Positions 44,827 through 52,772 of a DNA stretch of 64,000 nt are shown in pieces. The DNA lies in assembly GCF_963920925.1 (NCBI RefSeq), contig NZ_CAWUDI010000005.1:124001-188000 (forward strand), in the 5' to 3' direction. This DNA comes from Rivularia sp963920925. Lineage in GTDB: Bacteria > Cyanobacteriota > Cyanobacteriia > Cyanobacteriales > Nostocaceae. The translations under genes were made by a program, and so were the position numbers. The notes beneath the pieces were generated by a model. That model saw only the letters and a list, made by a program, of their open reading frames with translations. It was not told the DNA's origin and ran no database searches. The stretch's first letter is position 1, and every line of letters starts with the position of its first letter.

Positions 44827-47487
44827 ATGCTGGAATCATATCGCAAACAGGCTGAAGAAAGAACTGCATTAGGGATTCCGCCCTTACCATTAGATGCCAA
44901 ACAAACGTCGGAACTGTGTGAATTACTGAAAAATCCACCGGAAGGCGAAGCAGAATTTTTACTGCATTTGCTGCGAGAAAGAGTTTCCCCTGGAGTCGAT
45001 CCGGCAGCTTATGTAAAGGCTGGATTCCTTACCGGGATTGCTAAAGAGGAAATTGATTGCCCTTTGATTTCACCCATTGAAGCAGTACAATTATTGGGTA
45101 CTATGGTGGGCGGTTACAACGTCCAGTCTTTGATCGAACTGTTACAAACTGCTACCGTATGGGTATCCGACTCTTCCGAAACACCTTTGGTGATGGGTGG
45201 TGAAGGTAAAGAACCGATCGCAGCCAAAGCAGCAACGGCTTTAAGTAAAACGGTGTTGGTTTACGATGCCTTCCACGATGTTTTAGAACTTGCTGAAACT
45301 AATCCTTATGCTAAAAGGGTTGTTAATTCCTGGGCAGAAGCGGAATGGTTTACAATTCGTCCGGAAGTACCCGCAGAAATTACGGTTACGGTTTTCAAAG
45401 TTCCTGGCGAAACCAATACTGACGACTTATCACCCGCAACCCACGCTACCACGCGCCCTGATATTCCCCTGCACGCTTTAGCAATGTTGGAAAGTTCCAT
45501 GCCCGACGGGTTGGCAACCATTGCTAAGTTAAAAGAAAAAGGGCATCCCGTGGCATATGTTGGGGATGTAGTGGGAACTGGCTCATCGCGTAAATCGGCG
45601 ATTAATTCGGTATTGTGGCATTTGGGAAATGATATTCCTTACGTACCCAACAAGCGAGCCGGAGGATATATTTTAGGTAGCAGCATCGCGCCAATATTCT
45701 TTAACACCGCCGAAGATGCAGGTGCTTTACCCATCGAATGCGATGTCAGCAAGATGGAAACGGGTATGGTAATAACCATTCATCCCTACAAAGGTGAAAT
45801 TACCAACGAAAAAGGCGAACTTATTTCCACATTTAAGCTAAAACCCGATACAATTTTTGATGAAGTACGCGCTGGTGGCAGAATTCCGTTACTTATCGGA
45901 CGTGCGCTTACCGACAAAATCCGCGAAGCATTAAATTTAGAACCCAGTACTTTATTTATTCGTCCCCAAGCAACCGTAGATAGCGGTAAAGGTTTTAGTT
46001 TAGCTCAGAAAATGGTCGGAAAAGCTTGCGGTTTACCAGGAGTACGCCCCGGTATGTCTTGCGAGCCGCTCATGACTACTGTTGGTTCTCAGGATACCAC
46101 TGGACCAATGACTCGCGACGAATTAAAAGAACTCGCTTGTTTGGGTTTCTCCGCTGACTTGGTAATGCAAAGCTTCTGTCACACCGCAGCTTATCCCAAA
46201 CCCGTTGATGTAGAGACTCACAAAGAATTACCAGACTTTTTCGCTCAACGTGGTGGTGTGGCGTTACGTCCTGGTGATGGTATTATTCACTCGTGGTTAA
46301 ACCGGATGCTGTTACCAGATACCGTGGGTACAGGTGGCGACTCCCATACTCGTTTTCCCTTGGGAATTTCATTTCCAGCAGGTTCCGGTTTGGTAGCGTT
46401 TGCAGCAGCTTTAGGCGTAATGCCTTTGGATATGCCGGAATCAGTCTTGGTCAAATTTAAAGGTGAATTGCAGCCCGGTGTTACTTTGCGAGATGTTGTT
46501 AACGCCATACCTTACGTCGCAATTCAAAACGGTTTGTTAACGGTAGAGAAACAGAACAAGAAAAACGTCTTCGCCGGAAGAATCATGGAAATCGAAGGCT
46601 TACCAGATTTAAAAGTAGAGCAAGCCTTTGAATTAACAGATGCCAGCGCCGAACGTTCTTGTGCTGGCTGTACGATTAAATTAAGCGAATCAACAGTTGC
46701 TGAATATCTGCGTTCTAACGTCGCTTTATTAAAGAATATGGCAGCGCGGGGTTACAAAGATGCTCGTACTATCATGCGTCGCGTCGCCAAAATGGAAGAA
46801 TGGCTGGCAAATCCCGAATTAATGTCAGGTGATGAGAATGCAGAATATGCAGAAATCATTGAAATTGACTTAAACGAAATCAAAGAACCAATAGTAGCCG
46901 CACCAAACGATCCAGATAACGTAAAATTATTATCGGAAGTGGTAGGGAATAAAGTTGACGAAGTATTCATTGGTTCCTGCATGACAAATATTGGACACTA
47001 CAGAGCAGCATCAAAAGTATTAGAAAATGCCGGAAAAGTTACAACTCAATTGTGGATTTGTCCTCCTACCCGCATGGATGAAAAACAATTGAAAGAAGAA
47101 GGTATTTACGAAGTATTTGAGGGTGCAAATGCGCGAACGGAAATGCCCGGTTGTAGCTTATGTATGGGCAACCAAGCAAGAGTAGAAGATGGCGCAACAG
47201 TGTTTTCTACATCTACTAGAAACTTCAACAATCGCATGGGTAAAGGAGCGCAAGTTTACCTTGGTTCTGCGGAGTTAGCAGCCGTTTGTGGATTGTTAGG
47301 AAAGCTGCCTTCGGTACAGGAATATATGGATATTGTGGCGAAGAAAATTCATCCTTTTGCTGATGATTTGTATAAGTATTTAAACTTTGACCAAATTCAA
47401 GGTTTTGAGGATGAAGGGAGAGTGATTCCGTTGGAAGAAATGCCGAAGATTGAGGATATTTTGGGGATGCCGAGTGGGGCTAAGTAA
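44827..47487 (+). CDS. acnB: Bifunctional aconitate hydratase 2 / 2-methylisocitrate dehydratase
   Basis: An 886-residue [4Fe-4S] enzyme of the tricarboxylic acid cycle that isomerises citrate to isocitrate. The start is placed at ATG 44827 (MLESYRKQAEERTALGIPPLP), which has GGAG six bases before; two in-frame ATGs upstream (44815, 44821) are alternatives. AcnB features: the HEAT-like N-terminal domain, the swivel domain VPGETNTDDLSPATHATTRPD near residue 190, and three cluster cysteines: one in GSCMTNIGHY, two in MPGCSLCMGNQ near residue 785. The length agrees with the usual 850-890. Cyanobacterial acnB is a known single-copy gene; regulation by iron is possible but no Fur box was found. Confidence 0.95.
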   Translation: MLESYRKQAEERTALGIPPLPLDAKQTSELCELLKNPPEGEAEFLLHLLRERVSPGVDPAAYVKAGFLTGIAKEEIDCPLISPIEAVQLLGTMVGGYNVQSLIELLQTATVWVSDSSETPLVMGGEGKEPIAAKAATALSKTVLVYDAFHDVLELAETNPYAKRVVNSWAEAEWFTIRPEVPAEITVTVFKVPGETNTDDLSPATHATTRPDIPLHALAMLESSMPDGLATIAKLKEKGHPVAYVGDVVGTGSSRKSAINSVLWHLGNDIPYVPNKRAGGYILGSSIAPIFFNTAEDAGALPIECDVSKMETGMVITIHPYKGEITNEKGELISTFKLKPDTIFDEVRAGGRIPLLIGRALTDKIREALNLEPSTLFIRPQATVDSGKGFSLAQKMVGKACGLPGVRPGMSCEPLMTTVGSQDTTGPMTRDELKELACLGFSADLVMQSFCHTAAYPKPVDVETHKELPDFFAQRGGVALRPGDGIIHSWLNRMLLPDTVGTGGDSHTRFPLGISFPAGSGLVAFAAALGVMPLDMPESVLVKFKGELQPGVTLRDVVNAIPYVAIQNGLLTVEKQNKKNVFAGRIMEIEGLPDLKVEQAFELTDASAERSCAGCTIKLSESTVAEYLRSNVALLKNMAARGYKDARTIMRRVAKMEEWLANPELMSGDENAEYAEIIEIDLNEIKEPIVAAPNDPDNVKLLSEVVGNKVDEVFIGSCMTNIGHYRAASKVLENAGKVTTQLWICPPTRMDEKQLKEEGIYEVFEGANARTEMPGCSLCMGNQARVEDGATVFSTSTRNFNNRMGKGAQVYLGSAELAAVCGLLGKLPSVQEYMDIVAKKIHPFADDLYKYLNFDQIQGFEDEGRVIPLEEMPKIEDILGMPSGAK

Positions 47488-47496
47488 TTAATTTGG

Positions 47497-47513
47497 GGTG
47501 GGCAATGCCCACC
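47497..47513 (+). terminator. Short hairpin after acnB
   Basis: GGTGGGC (47497-47503) pairs with GCCCACC (47507-47513) with a three-base loop, 9 bases after the stop; a weak T-rich tail (ttaaagtttatttttaa) follows. Confidence 0.55.
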
Positions 47514-47528
47514 TTAAAGTTTATTTTT

Positions 47529-47570
47529 AAACGCAGAGGAGCGCGGAGGTTAACGCAGAGGGACGCAGAT
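47529..47570. repeat. Dispersed aacgcagagg-type repeat
   Basis: Words aacgcagagg, agcgcggaggttaacgcagaggg and acgcag run in series after acnB; the reverse complement of this type appears at 4481-4521. It is common intergenic repeat DNA in filamentous cyanobacteria. Confidence 0.6.
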
Positions 47571-47630
47571 AATTTTAAATACAAGCAGCAAAAATGTAAA
47601 AAGCTTTTTTGAATTTATTTATAAATTCTC

Positions 47631-48278
47631 ATGAACAAAATACCTGAAATTGGTGAATTCAATTATTATGGAGTATTTCAAATTTACGATTACCGTGATA
47701 TAGAGTATTTACCTGAAAATGTTTTCAATGACCTAAGTATACGAAAACTATCTATTGCTGATTGTTATAAACTTAAAGAGTTGCCGGAAAGTGTCGGTAA
47801 TTTAAGCTATCTTACTGAATTAGAGATTAAAGGTTGTATAGGGGATTTGAGTGATTTTAAGAAAATTCCTGATAGTATTGAAAAGCTTAAGTGTTTGAAA
47901 CGCCTTACAATTTGTGGTACCGCAATACAATCATTACCCAATAATATTGGTAATCTTGAAAATTTAACAGAATTAGAAATCCAGAATAATTGGAATTTAC
48001 ATCAGTTGCCTGAAACTATTGGTAATTTGAAAAAATTAAAAACCTTGCGTCTTGAAGGTGGAAAATTAATGTCTTTACCAGAAAGTATTGGTGAATTAGA
48101 AAATCTTCAATATCTTAATATAGAAAAAAATGATTTAGAATATTTACCAAAAAGTATTGGTGAACTGCAAAGTCTTCAAGAACTGTATATGAAAGAAAAT
48201 TATTTGAGATTTTTGCCCGATAGTATTGGGGAATTAAAAAATATTAAATATATAGATGTAAAATACAACTTGTTATAA
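47631..48278 (+). CDS. Leucine-rich repeat protein, ended early by an in-frame stop
   Basis: A 215-residue protein made of LRRs of about 23 residues, each with a LPESIGNLKKLKTLRLEG-like core; at least seven repeats are visible between residues 30 and 215. No signal peptide or transmembrane helix, so it should be cytoplasmic and bind other proteins. The last visible repeat is cut by TAA at 48276, but the frame continues for 20 further codons with TLPESIRDWKNIDWDW, which is the next LRR unit, until TAG at 48339-48341. The gene is therefore either truncated by a point mutation or ended naturally in a repeat. It stands in an islet of other damaged genes. Confidence 0.7.
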   Translation: MNKIPEIGEFNYYGVFQIYDYRDIEYLPENVFNDLSIRKLSIADCYKLKELPESVGNLSYLTELEIKGCIGDLSDFKKIPDSIEKLKCLKRLTICGTAIQSLPNNIGNLENLTELEIQNNWNLHQLPETIGNLKKLKTLRLEGGKLMSLPESIGELENLQYLNIEKNDLEYLPKSIGELQSLQELYMKENYLRFLPDSIGELKNIKYIDVKYNLL

Positions 48279-48412
48279 ACTTTACCAGAAAGTATTCGGG
48301 ATTGGAAGAATATAGATTGGGATTGGAAGAATTACATATAGATGAAATTGTAGGTTGGGTAGAGCGATCGCAAAACCCAAAACAACATAATTGGATTATT
48401 CATAATAAGTTA

Positions 48413-48486
48413 GATGTTGGGTTACGGCACATAATTAATTATTCGTTTCATGTCAAGTATTCTCGTGTGCCTAACCCAACCTACAA
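48413..48486. repeat. Palindromic repeat, copy 1 of 2
   Basis: A 74-base element with inverted ends (gatgttgggtta... and ...taacccaacctac) and a middle of aattaattattcgtttcat. A second copy of equal length is at 49990-50063, with about 80 percent identity by eye. It overlaps a spurious plus-strand open frame. A related half-element occurs at about 48351-48385. Confidence 0.75.
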
Positions 48487-48591
48487 TTACTACCTTCTAC
48501 GATTTCAATATTGTAAATAGGAAATTGGCACTCCCATCTCCCCCCACAACAATCGCTCTACATTTTTGATAAAACTTGCAAAAATAACCCC

Positions 48592-48795
48592 ATGAACTCC
48601 CTAAAAAACTACACAATTGTTATTCGTCCTGACAACAACACTTTCGTCGCTTATGTCCCAGCAATTCCCGGTTGTCATGCTTGGGGACAAACCGATAATG
48701 AAGCTCGTGCTGAACTCGTCAACGTTTTTGAGATGATACAAGAAGAGTATGCTGAAGGACGTTTTTTACCTGAAGATGTTGAACGAAGAATTTGA
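48592..48795 (+). CDS. HicB-type antitoxin, orphan
   Basis: A 67-residue protein that fits the partial RNase H-like fold of HicB antitoxins: YTIVIRPDNNTFVAYVPAIPGCHAWGQTDNEARAELVNVFEMIQEE. It ends with a short basic-acidic tail (FLPEDVERRI). HicB normally neutralises and, with HicA, autorepresses. No hicA-like gene (dsRBD fold, catalytic His) is visible on either side. It may be a remnant or a solitary regulator. Spacing to the next gene is 77 bases. Confidence 0.78.
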   Translation: MNSLKNYTIVIRPDNNTFVAYVPAIPGCHAWGQTDNEARAELVNVFEMIQEEYAEGRFLPEDVERRI

Positions 48796-48872
48796 ACAAC
48801 TGCGATAGTTCTCCAGAATTATTCATTTAAGCATTAAAATAGAAACACATATAATAAATTGCGTCTAAGCTC

Positions 48873-49106
48873 ATGACGACTGTAATTGCTAGACCTTCAT
48901 CAAAACTCGCCAGCATTAAAGTAGAAACGATAAATAATCTTTCCTTGTTCAAATTCAATGATGAACTGCAAGCAAGGATGGAAGAACTATTAGAACGTAA
49001 AAAAGCCGATTTGCTAACTCTTGAAGAAATTATCGAGCTTGAAGAAATTGGAGAACTAGATAAAATTTTCACTCATATAAATGCAATTTTGATAGCTCAA
49101 AAATGA
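48873..49106 (+). CDS. Small helical protein paired with HNH nuclease gene
   Basis: A 77-residue acidic helical protein. It starts MTTVIARPSSKLASIKVETI and continues with Glu/Leu-rich helices (RMEELLERKKADLLTLEEIIELEEIGEL). The stop overlaps the start of the HNH gene by four bases (ATGA at 49103-49106), so the pair is translationally coupled. I do not recognise a named family. Its position before a nuclease gene suggests an accessory or antitoxin-like role, without proof. Confidence 0.72.
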   Translation: MTTVIARPSSKLASIKVETINNLSLFKFNDELQARMEELLERKKADLLTLEEIIELEEIGELDKIFTHINAILIAQK

Positions 49107-49558
49107 CTATTGATGATGCTACTAAAGAACTGGTACGTGCAAGAGCAAATTATTTGTGTGAATATTGCCATTCTCCAGAACGCATTAGTGCAACCAGATT
49201 TACGGTAGACCATTTGCTTCCTAAATCTATCGGTGGTTCTGATGATATTAATAATTTAGCTTTGGCTTGCCGACGTTGCAATGAGCGTCGCTACAATTTT
49301 ATTGCTGGATTTGACTCGGAAACTGAAGCAATAGTACCTCTATTTAATTCTCGACAACAAATGTGGTCGGAACATTTTATTTGGTCAGCAAATGGTAAAA
49401 GAATTATTGGTGTTACACCTACAGGTAGAGCAACCTGCAAAAGGCTTGACCTTAATGATGAACGCTACCCAGAGAATGATTCTATCCAAAGTGCGCGAGG
49501 TTTTTGGGTTGAAGCTGGTTTACATCCTCCAAAACAAGATCCTCGACAATCAGCATAA
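49103..49558 (+). CDS. HNH endonuclease
   Basis: A 151-residue protein. The HNH core is complete: a CxxC zinc knuckle (CEYCHSP near residue 22), DHLLPKSIGG with the catalytic histidine in a VDH motif, NNLALACRRCNERR with the asparagine and the second CxxC, and a C-terminal extension (residues 70-151) of unknown use. HNH nucleases of this size are found as homing-type or free-standing enzymes, and as partners of small proteins in cyanobacteria. The upstream small gene overlaps by four bases. No intron, intein or DNA-modification gene is nearby. Confidence 0.88.
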   Translation: MTIDDATKELVRARANYLCEYCHSPERISATRFTVDHLLPKSIGGSDDINNLALACRRCNERRYNFIAGFDSETEAIVPLFNSRQQMWSEHFIWSANGKRIIGVTPTGRATCKRLDLNDERYPENDSIQSARGFWVEAGLHPPKQDPRQSA

Positions 49559-49603
49559 TATCCTTAGCTAAACTTAAGTCACAACCCTAACAAATAAATA
49601 AGA

Positions 49604-49936
49604 ATGGATTTTTACACAGCAATATTAAGACAAAGCGCTGGCTATTGGATCATTTTATGCTTGGAAAATGGCATTGTAGGACAAGGTGATACTCAAGAAA
49701 ATGGTATTAGTAAATTAAAAGAAGCAATAGAATCTTTTGAAGATGTTTATAACGCTGAATAAAATATTTATCAAGCATCTATTTCTATCGAAGAGCTACA
49801 TGAATTTGAATAAATCGAAGAAATTCTTGAAGATTATATTTTGGTAAAATTGATGAAGGGAGTTGAAGGAGAAGAAAGACTATCTAAAGAAGAAGCTCTT
49901 AAGTATTTAGCTTCGTTAGAAACTGAAGATGTATAA
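49604..49936 (+). pseudogene. HicB-like antitoxin remnant with two in-frame stops
   Basis: One reading frame of 110 codons is broken by TAA at 49760 and at 49811. The first 52 residues fit a HicB N-terminus (YTAILRQSAGYWIILCLENG, then GQGDTQENGISKLKEAIESF). The next 16 (NIYQASISIEELHEFE) fit the usual HicB continuation. The last 40 (IEEILEDYILVKLMKGVEGE...) look more like a RelB-type antitoxin and have an internal ATG. Simple C-to-T changes would explain both stops. Alternatively the 52-residue part is still made. No toxin gene is next to it. Confidence 0.6.
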
Positions 49937-49989
49937 GCTGAAAACTTTGAATATTAATATTAAGTAAAATATTAAACTCCTAAATACCG

Positions 49990-50063
49990 GATGTTGGGTT
50001 ACGACGCATAATTAATTATTCGTTTCATATCAAAAGCTTCCATGCGTCTAACCCAACCTACAA
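49990..50063. repeat. Palindromic repeat, copy 2 of 2
   Basis: Same element as 48413-48486: inverted ends (gatgttgggtta / taacccaacctac) and the same 74-base length, with scattered base changes in the middle. Possibly a miniature non-autonomous mobile element that flanks the islet. Confidence 0.75.
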
Positions 50064-50172
50064 ATTACAAATAAAATATTTTTGAAATTATCTTCTTATA
50101 TAAAATATCAGCCCACGCAGGTGGGCTTTGTTTGTGTAGCCCTAGACTTCCAGTCTAAAGGTATTTATTACA

Positions 50173-50520
50173 TCAACCTTCTCCCAATAAGGAATCAAAC
50201 TCCGATTTCAAAGCTTTCATATCCGCTACCCTTGCAACCAATACATTATCATCACCCGCATCAGTTAAACGGGATTTCCAATAACCAATACTCTCGGAAT
50301 TATTCATCCAAAACTTAACTACTGTATCTACTACTTCATCCATATTCCAACCCCATTTTGAAGGTACTGGTTCCACTGTTTCGAGAAATGCATCTAAAGT
50401 ACATTTATGAGTTCCTAAGTACTCTACACCCTGACTTTGCGGATTTTCTTCGCTAATTAGTTGATGGTTAAAAAAGTGCAAAATTGGAGATACACCTACA
50501 ATATCGAAAGTATATTTCAT
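50173..50520 (-). CDS. Conserved cyanobacterial protein of unknown function
   Basis: A 115-residue acidic protein, MKYTFDIVGVSPILHFF at the start, with GVEYLGTHKCTLDAFLETVEPVPSKWGWNMDEVVDTVVKFW in the middle. It looks like a small alpha/beta protein of a family seen only in cyanobacteria. No signal peptide or transmembrane segment. It is divergent from the EamA transporter gene, and the CIRCE-like elements lie in the shared upstream region, closer to the transporter. Confidence 0.72.
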   Translation of the reverse strand: MKYTFDIVGVSPILHFFNHQLISEENPQSQGVEYLGTHKCTLDAFLETVEPVPSKWGWNMDEVVDTVVKFWMNNSESIGYWKSRLTDAGDDNVLVARVADMKALKSEFDSLLGEG

Positions 50521-50652
50521 CGGATTCCTCCAGGTTGTAAAAAAACTTTTGATTTTTAAAGATATGTTTTAGCGCTATACAGACAAATTATTAAATACAA
50601 TCGAATTTACGATTGTTATTCTTTAAAGAAAAACTAGCAAAATACACAAAAA

Positions 50653-50662
50653 GTGCTATAAT
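50653..50662 (+). promoter_or_regulatory. Putative -10 box before the EamA gene
   Basis: TATAAT occurs at 50657-50662 within gtgctataatt, 15 bases upstream of the first CIRCE-like element; no clear -35 hexamer is seen at 17 bases. Transcription from here would place both operators in or near the leader. Confidence 0.4.
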
Positions 50663-50677
50663 TACTCTCGTACAAAG

Positions 50678-50704
50678 TTAGCAGTTAATAATCGAGAGTG
50701 CTAA
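50678..50704. promoter_or_regulatory. CIRCE-like operator 1
   Basis: TTAGCAGTT, nine spacer bases, GAGTGCTAA. The right arm is identical to the HrcA operator consensus (TTAGCACTC-N9-GAGTGCTAA); the left arm differs at two of nine positions. Spacing is exactly that of CIRCE. Confidence 0.6.
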
Positions 50705-50722
50705 TATTTGTCTCGTAAAAAA

Positions 50723-50749
50723 TTAGCAGATAGCTTCATAGAGTGCTAA
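50723..50749. promoter_or_regulatory. CIRCE-like operator 2
   Basis: TTAGCAGAT, nine spacer bases, GAGTGCTAA. The right arm again is the perfect HrcA half-site; the left arm differs at its last three bases. It lies one 45-base repeat period after operator 1, and both units are followed by the same ATATTT word, so the block looks like a tandem duplication. Confidence 0.55.
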
Positions 50750-50839
50750 TATTTATAACGCTATTTATATTAAAATATTAAAGTTTTTCACTAATTGAAA
50801 AGGGTCATTTACTCTTTTTAATATTTCTTAATATTTGGA

Positions 50840-51733
50840 ATGACAAATTTTTCAGGGGAAGTAGCTGCTTTAGCTGCTGCTTGTTTATGGGCTGTAGCGT
50901 CTATAGTTTATGGTAAATTAGGTGCGCGTATTCCACCTTTACAGTTAAATCTGATCAAAGGAATAATTGCGATCGCGTTTTTTGTCTTCACAATTCTCGT
51001 TACTGGAGAGCTATTTCCTTCTATCACCATTTTACCGATGTGTCTGATACTACTAAGCGGTGTAATTGGTATTAGTTTGGGTGATACGGCATTCTTTACT
51101 ACTATAAATACTTTGGGGCCGCGTCGAGCATTGCTGATGCAAACTCTGACTTCGCCAATTTCAGCGATTTTGGGTCTGATTTTTCTTCAAGAAAAGTTAA
51201 ATACTCTGGCCGGATGCGGTATTTTATTGACAATCTTAGGTGTGGCTTGGGTTGTTAGCGAGCGTACTACCGATATAGGGCATATTTCTACAGCAGAATT
51301 TCGACGCGGTATAGTTTTTGGCTTATTGACGGCAGCTGCTGGTGCTGTTGGTGCGGTGCTTTCGCGTAGTGCGATCGCCAATACCCAAATTAGTCCTTTA
51401 TGGGCAGCTTTATTAAGGTTGAGTGCTGGAATTTTAATTCTGCTGGTATGGGCATCTTTTAGACAGCAAAGTACTTTTCGATTAAGCAGCTTACGAAACT
51501 CCAAAGTAATTGCAGGAACACTTTTTGCAGCTTTTTGTGGAACTTATTTAGGAATTTGGCTGCAACAAACGGCGATTAAATTTACATCAGTGGGAATTGC
51601 TTCTACTCTTTTACAGACTAGCCCGATTTTCGTCATTCCTTTTGCGATTTGGATGGGAGAAAAAGTTAGTATTCGAGCGATTTTAGGTGTTGTTATTTCG
51701 ATTGCTGGAATCGCACTACTGTTTTACCTTTAG
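50840..51733 (+). CDS. EamA/DMT family membrane transporter
   Basis: A 297-residue protein with ten predicted transmembrane helices arranged as two EamA repeats (first about residues 1-140, second from about 150), as in the drug/metabolite transporter superfamily, which exports amino acids, nucleotide-linked or other small compounds. Marks include the N-terminal AALAAACLWAVASIVYGKLG and the second-repeat GTYLGIWLQQTAIKFTSVGIASTLLQTSPIFV. Substrate unknown. It is the only gene behind two CIRCE-like operators, so a link to heat-shock control is possible. Confidence 0.88.
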   Translation: MTNFSGEVAALAAACLWAVASIVYGKLGARIPPLQLNLIKGIIAIAFFVFTILVTGELFPSITILPMCLILLSGVIGISLGDTAFFTTINTLGPRRALLMQTLTSPISAILGLIFLQEKLNTLAGCGILLTILGVAWVVSERTTDIGHISTAEFRRGIVFGLLTAAAGAVGAVLSRSAIANTQISPLWAALLRLSAGILILLVWASFRQQSTFRLSSLRNSKVIAGTLFAAFCGTYLGIWLQQTAIKFTSVGIASTLLQTSPIFVIPFAIWMGEKVSIRAILGVVISIAGIALLFYL

Positions 51734-51872
51734 TAGCTAATTCTCTTCCATCGTTTAGTAACTTAAATCAGTAAAATGAACAGGATAAGACGTATGTTTT
51801 TGATGAAAAACATCAAAATCTTTCTTATTCCCTGTTCGCTGTTCCCCATTCCCCATTCCCTTAATTAAACAT

Positions 51873-52772
51873 TTACCAAAAATGCTCTTTCCAAAAAACA
51901 CACTCTCTTTGTTTGGGGGTAAGATTTTTTGCTAACAACTGCAATTGTTCATCACTAAGGAAAGACGCACCGTAAGAATGATGCACTATCGGTTTTCTAG
52001 AGGTGTAATCAAAAAAGACTGAGTATCTATCTGAAGATACGGGTATTTTGCCTCTATGAAATATGCCACCAGTTGCAGCTAAAATAACTGTTCCAGCAAT
52101 TCCCGTACAGGATTTAAAATGCGATGGAGATATTAATTTCTCCATTGTTTTATCTTGAACGTAGCCATGCGTATATTTTAAAGCAGAAATTATTTCAGAA
52201 TTCCAAGATAATGGAATATATTCAAAAGGGCCACTATTCTCATCTACATCATTCAGATAAATCACTACTTTCAAAACTTTTCTATCTTCGGGATCTATAT
52301 GCCATAGTCTTGACTTGATTTGAACCGGGTTAATATTATCTCTCCGAAAGTAGGCTCCGTGATAAGCCACTGGCAAGCCAATATAGTTCTCAATGATATT
52401 GATTAAACGTTGTTCTAAACCCCAAAGAAAAATTTCTTTATGTTCTAAAATTTGTTGTGGAGTTGCATGAACTACAAACTCATTTTTATTTTGAGAAATG
52501 CTTTGGGGTATTTTTGGTCTTAAGTTATTGGCTGCTTGAAGCATTACTTCGGTAGAAGGAATAGATAGAGCTTGTAATGAAGTCATCGCAACTCCTTCAG
52601 ATCTCAATGTATCTATCAAATTCTGCTCATAATCCGAAATAACTGGTAACTTATCAAAATGCCTTTTCCGTGCAATTTGATAGTTAAGCTCACCTTGAGT
52701 ACACAAAAACGGAAGTTGACGAGTATTTAGCGATACTTCGTTACGAATCTTGTAGACAATTTTTTTATACAT
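51873..52772 (-). CDS. Phytanoyl-CoA dioxygenase-like Fe(II)/2OG oxygenase
   Basis: A 299-residue protein of the PhyH-like group. Ligands: HID in SRLWHIDPEDRKV (about residue 154), and the distal His in GGIFHRGKIPVSSDRYSVFFDY (about residue 237) followed by an arginine that can hold 2-oxoglutarate. A GPFEYIPLSW strand lies between them, usual for the family. The first 60 residues are basic and predicted to be helical. Substrate unknown; family members hydroxylate lipids, small molecules or natural products. It stands alone, between the transporter gene and the REC-EAL gene. Confidence 0.82.
   Translation of the reverse strand: MYKKIVYKIRNEVSLNTRQLPFLCTQGELNYQIARKRHFDKLPVISDYEQNLIDTLRSEGVAMTSLQALSIPSTEVMLQAANNLRPKIPQSISQNKNEFVVHATPQQILEHKEIFLWGLEQRLINIIENYIGLPVAYHGAYFRRDNINPVQIKSRLWHIDPEDRKVLKVVIYLNDVDENSGPFEYIPLSWNSEIISALKYTHGYVQDKTMEKLISPSHFKSCTGIAGTVILAATGGIFHRGKIPVSSDRYSVFFDYTSRKPIVHHSYGASFLSDEQLQLLAKNLTPKQRECVFWKEHFW

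Noticed and set aside
48302..48520. Open frame of 72 codons after the LRR gene
   Set aside because: Overlaps the palindromic repeat and the remnant of the LRR gene, with no family match.
50082..50318. Plus-strand frame of 78 codons
   Set aside because: Antisense to the conserved 115-residue gene, which has the better coding pattern.
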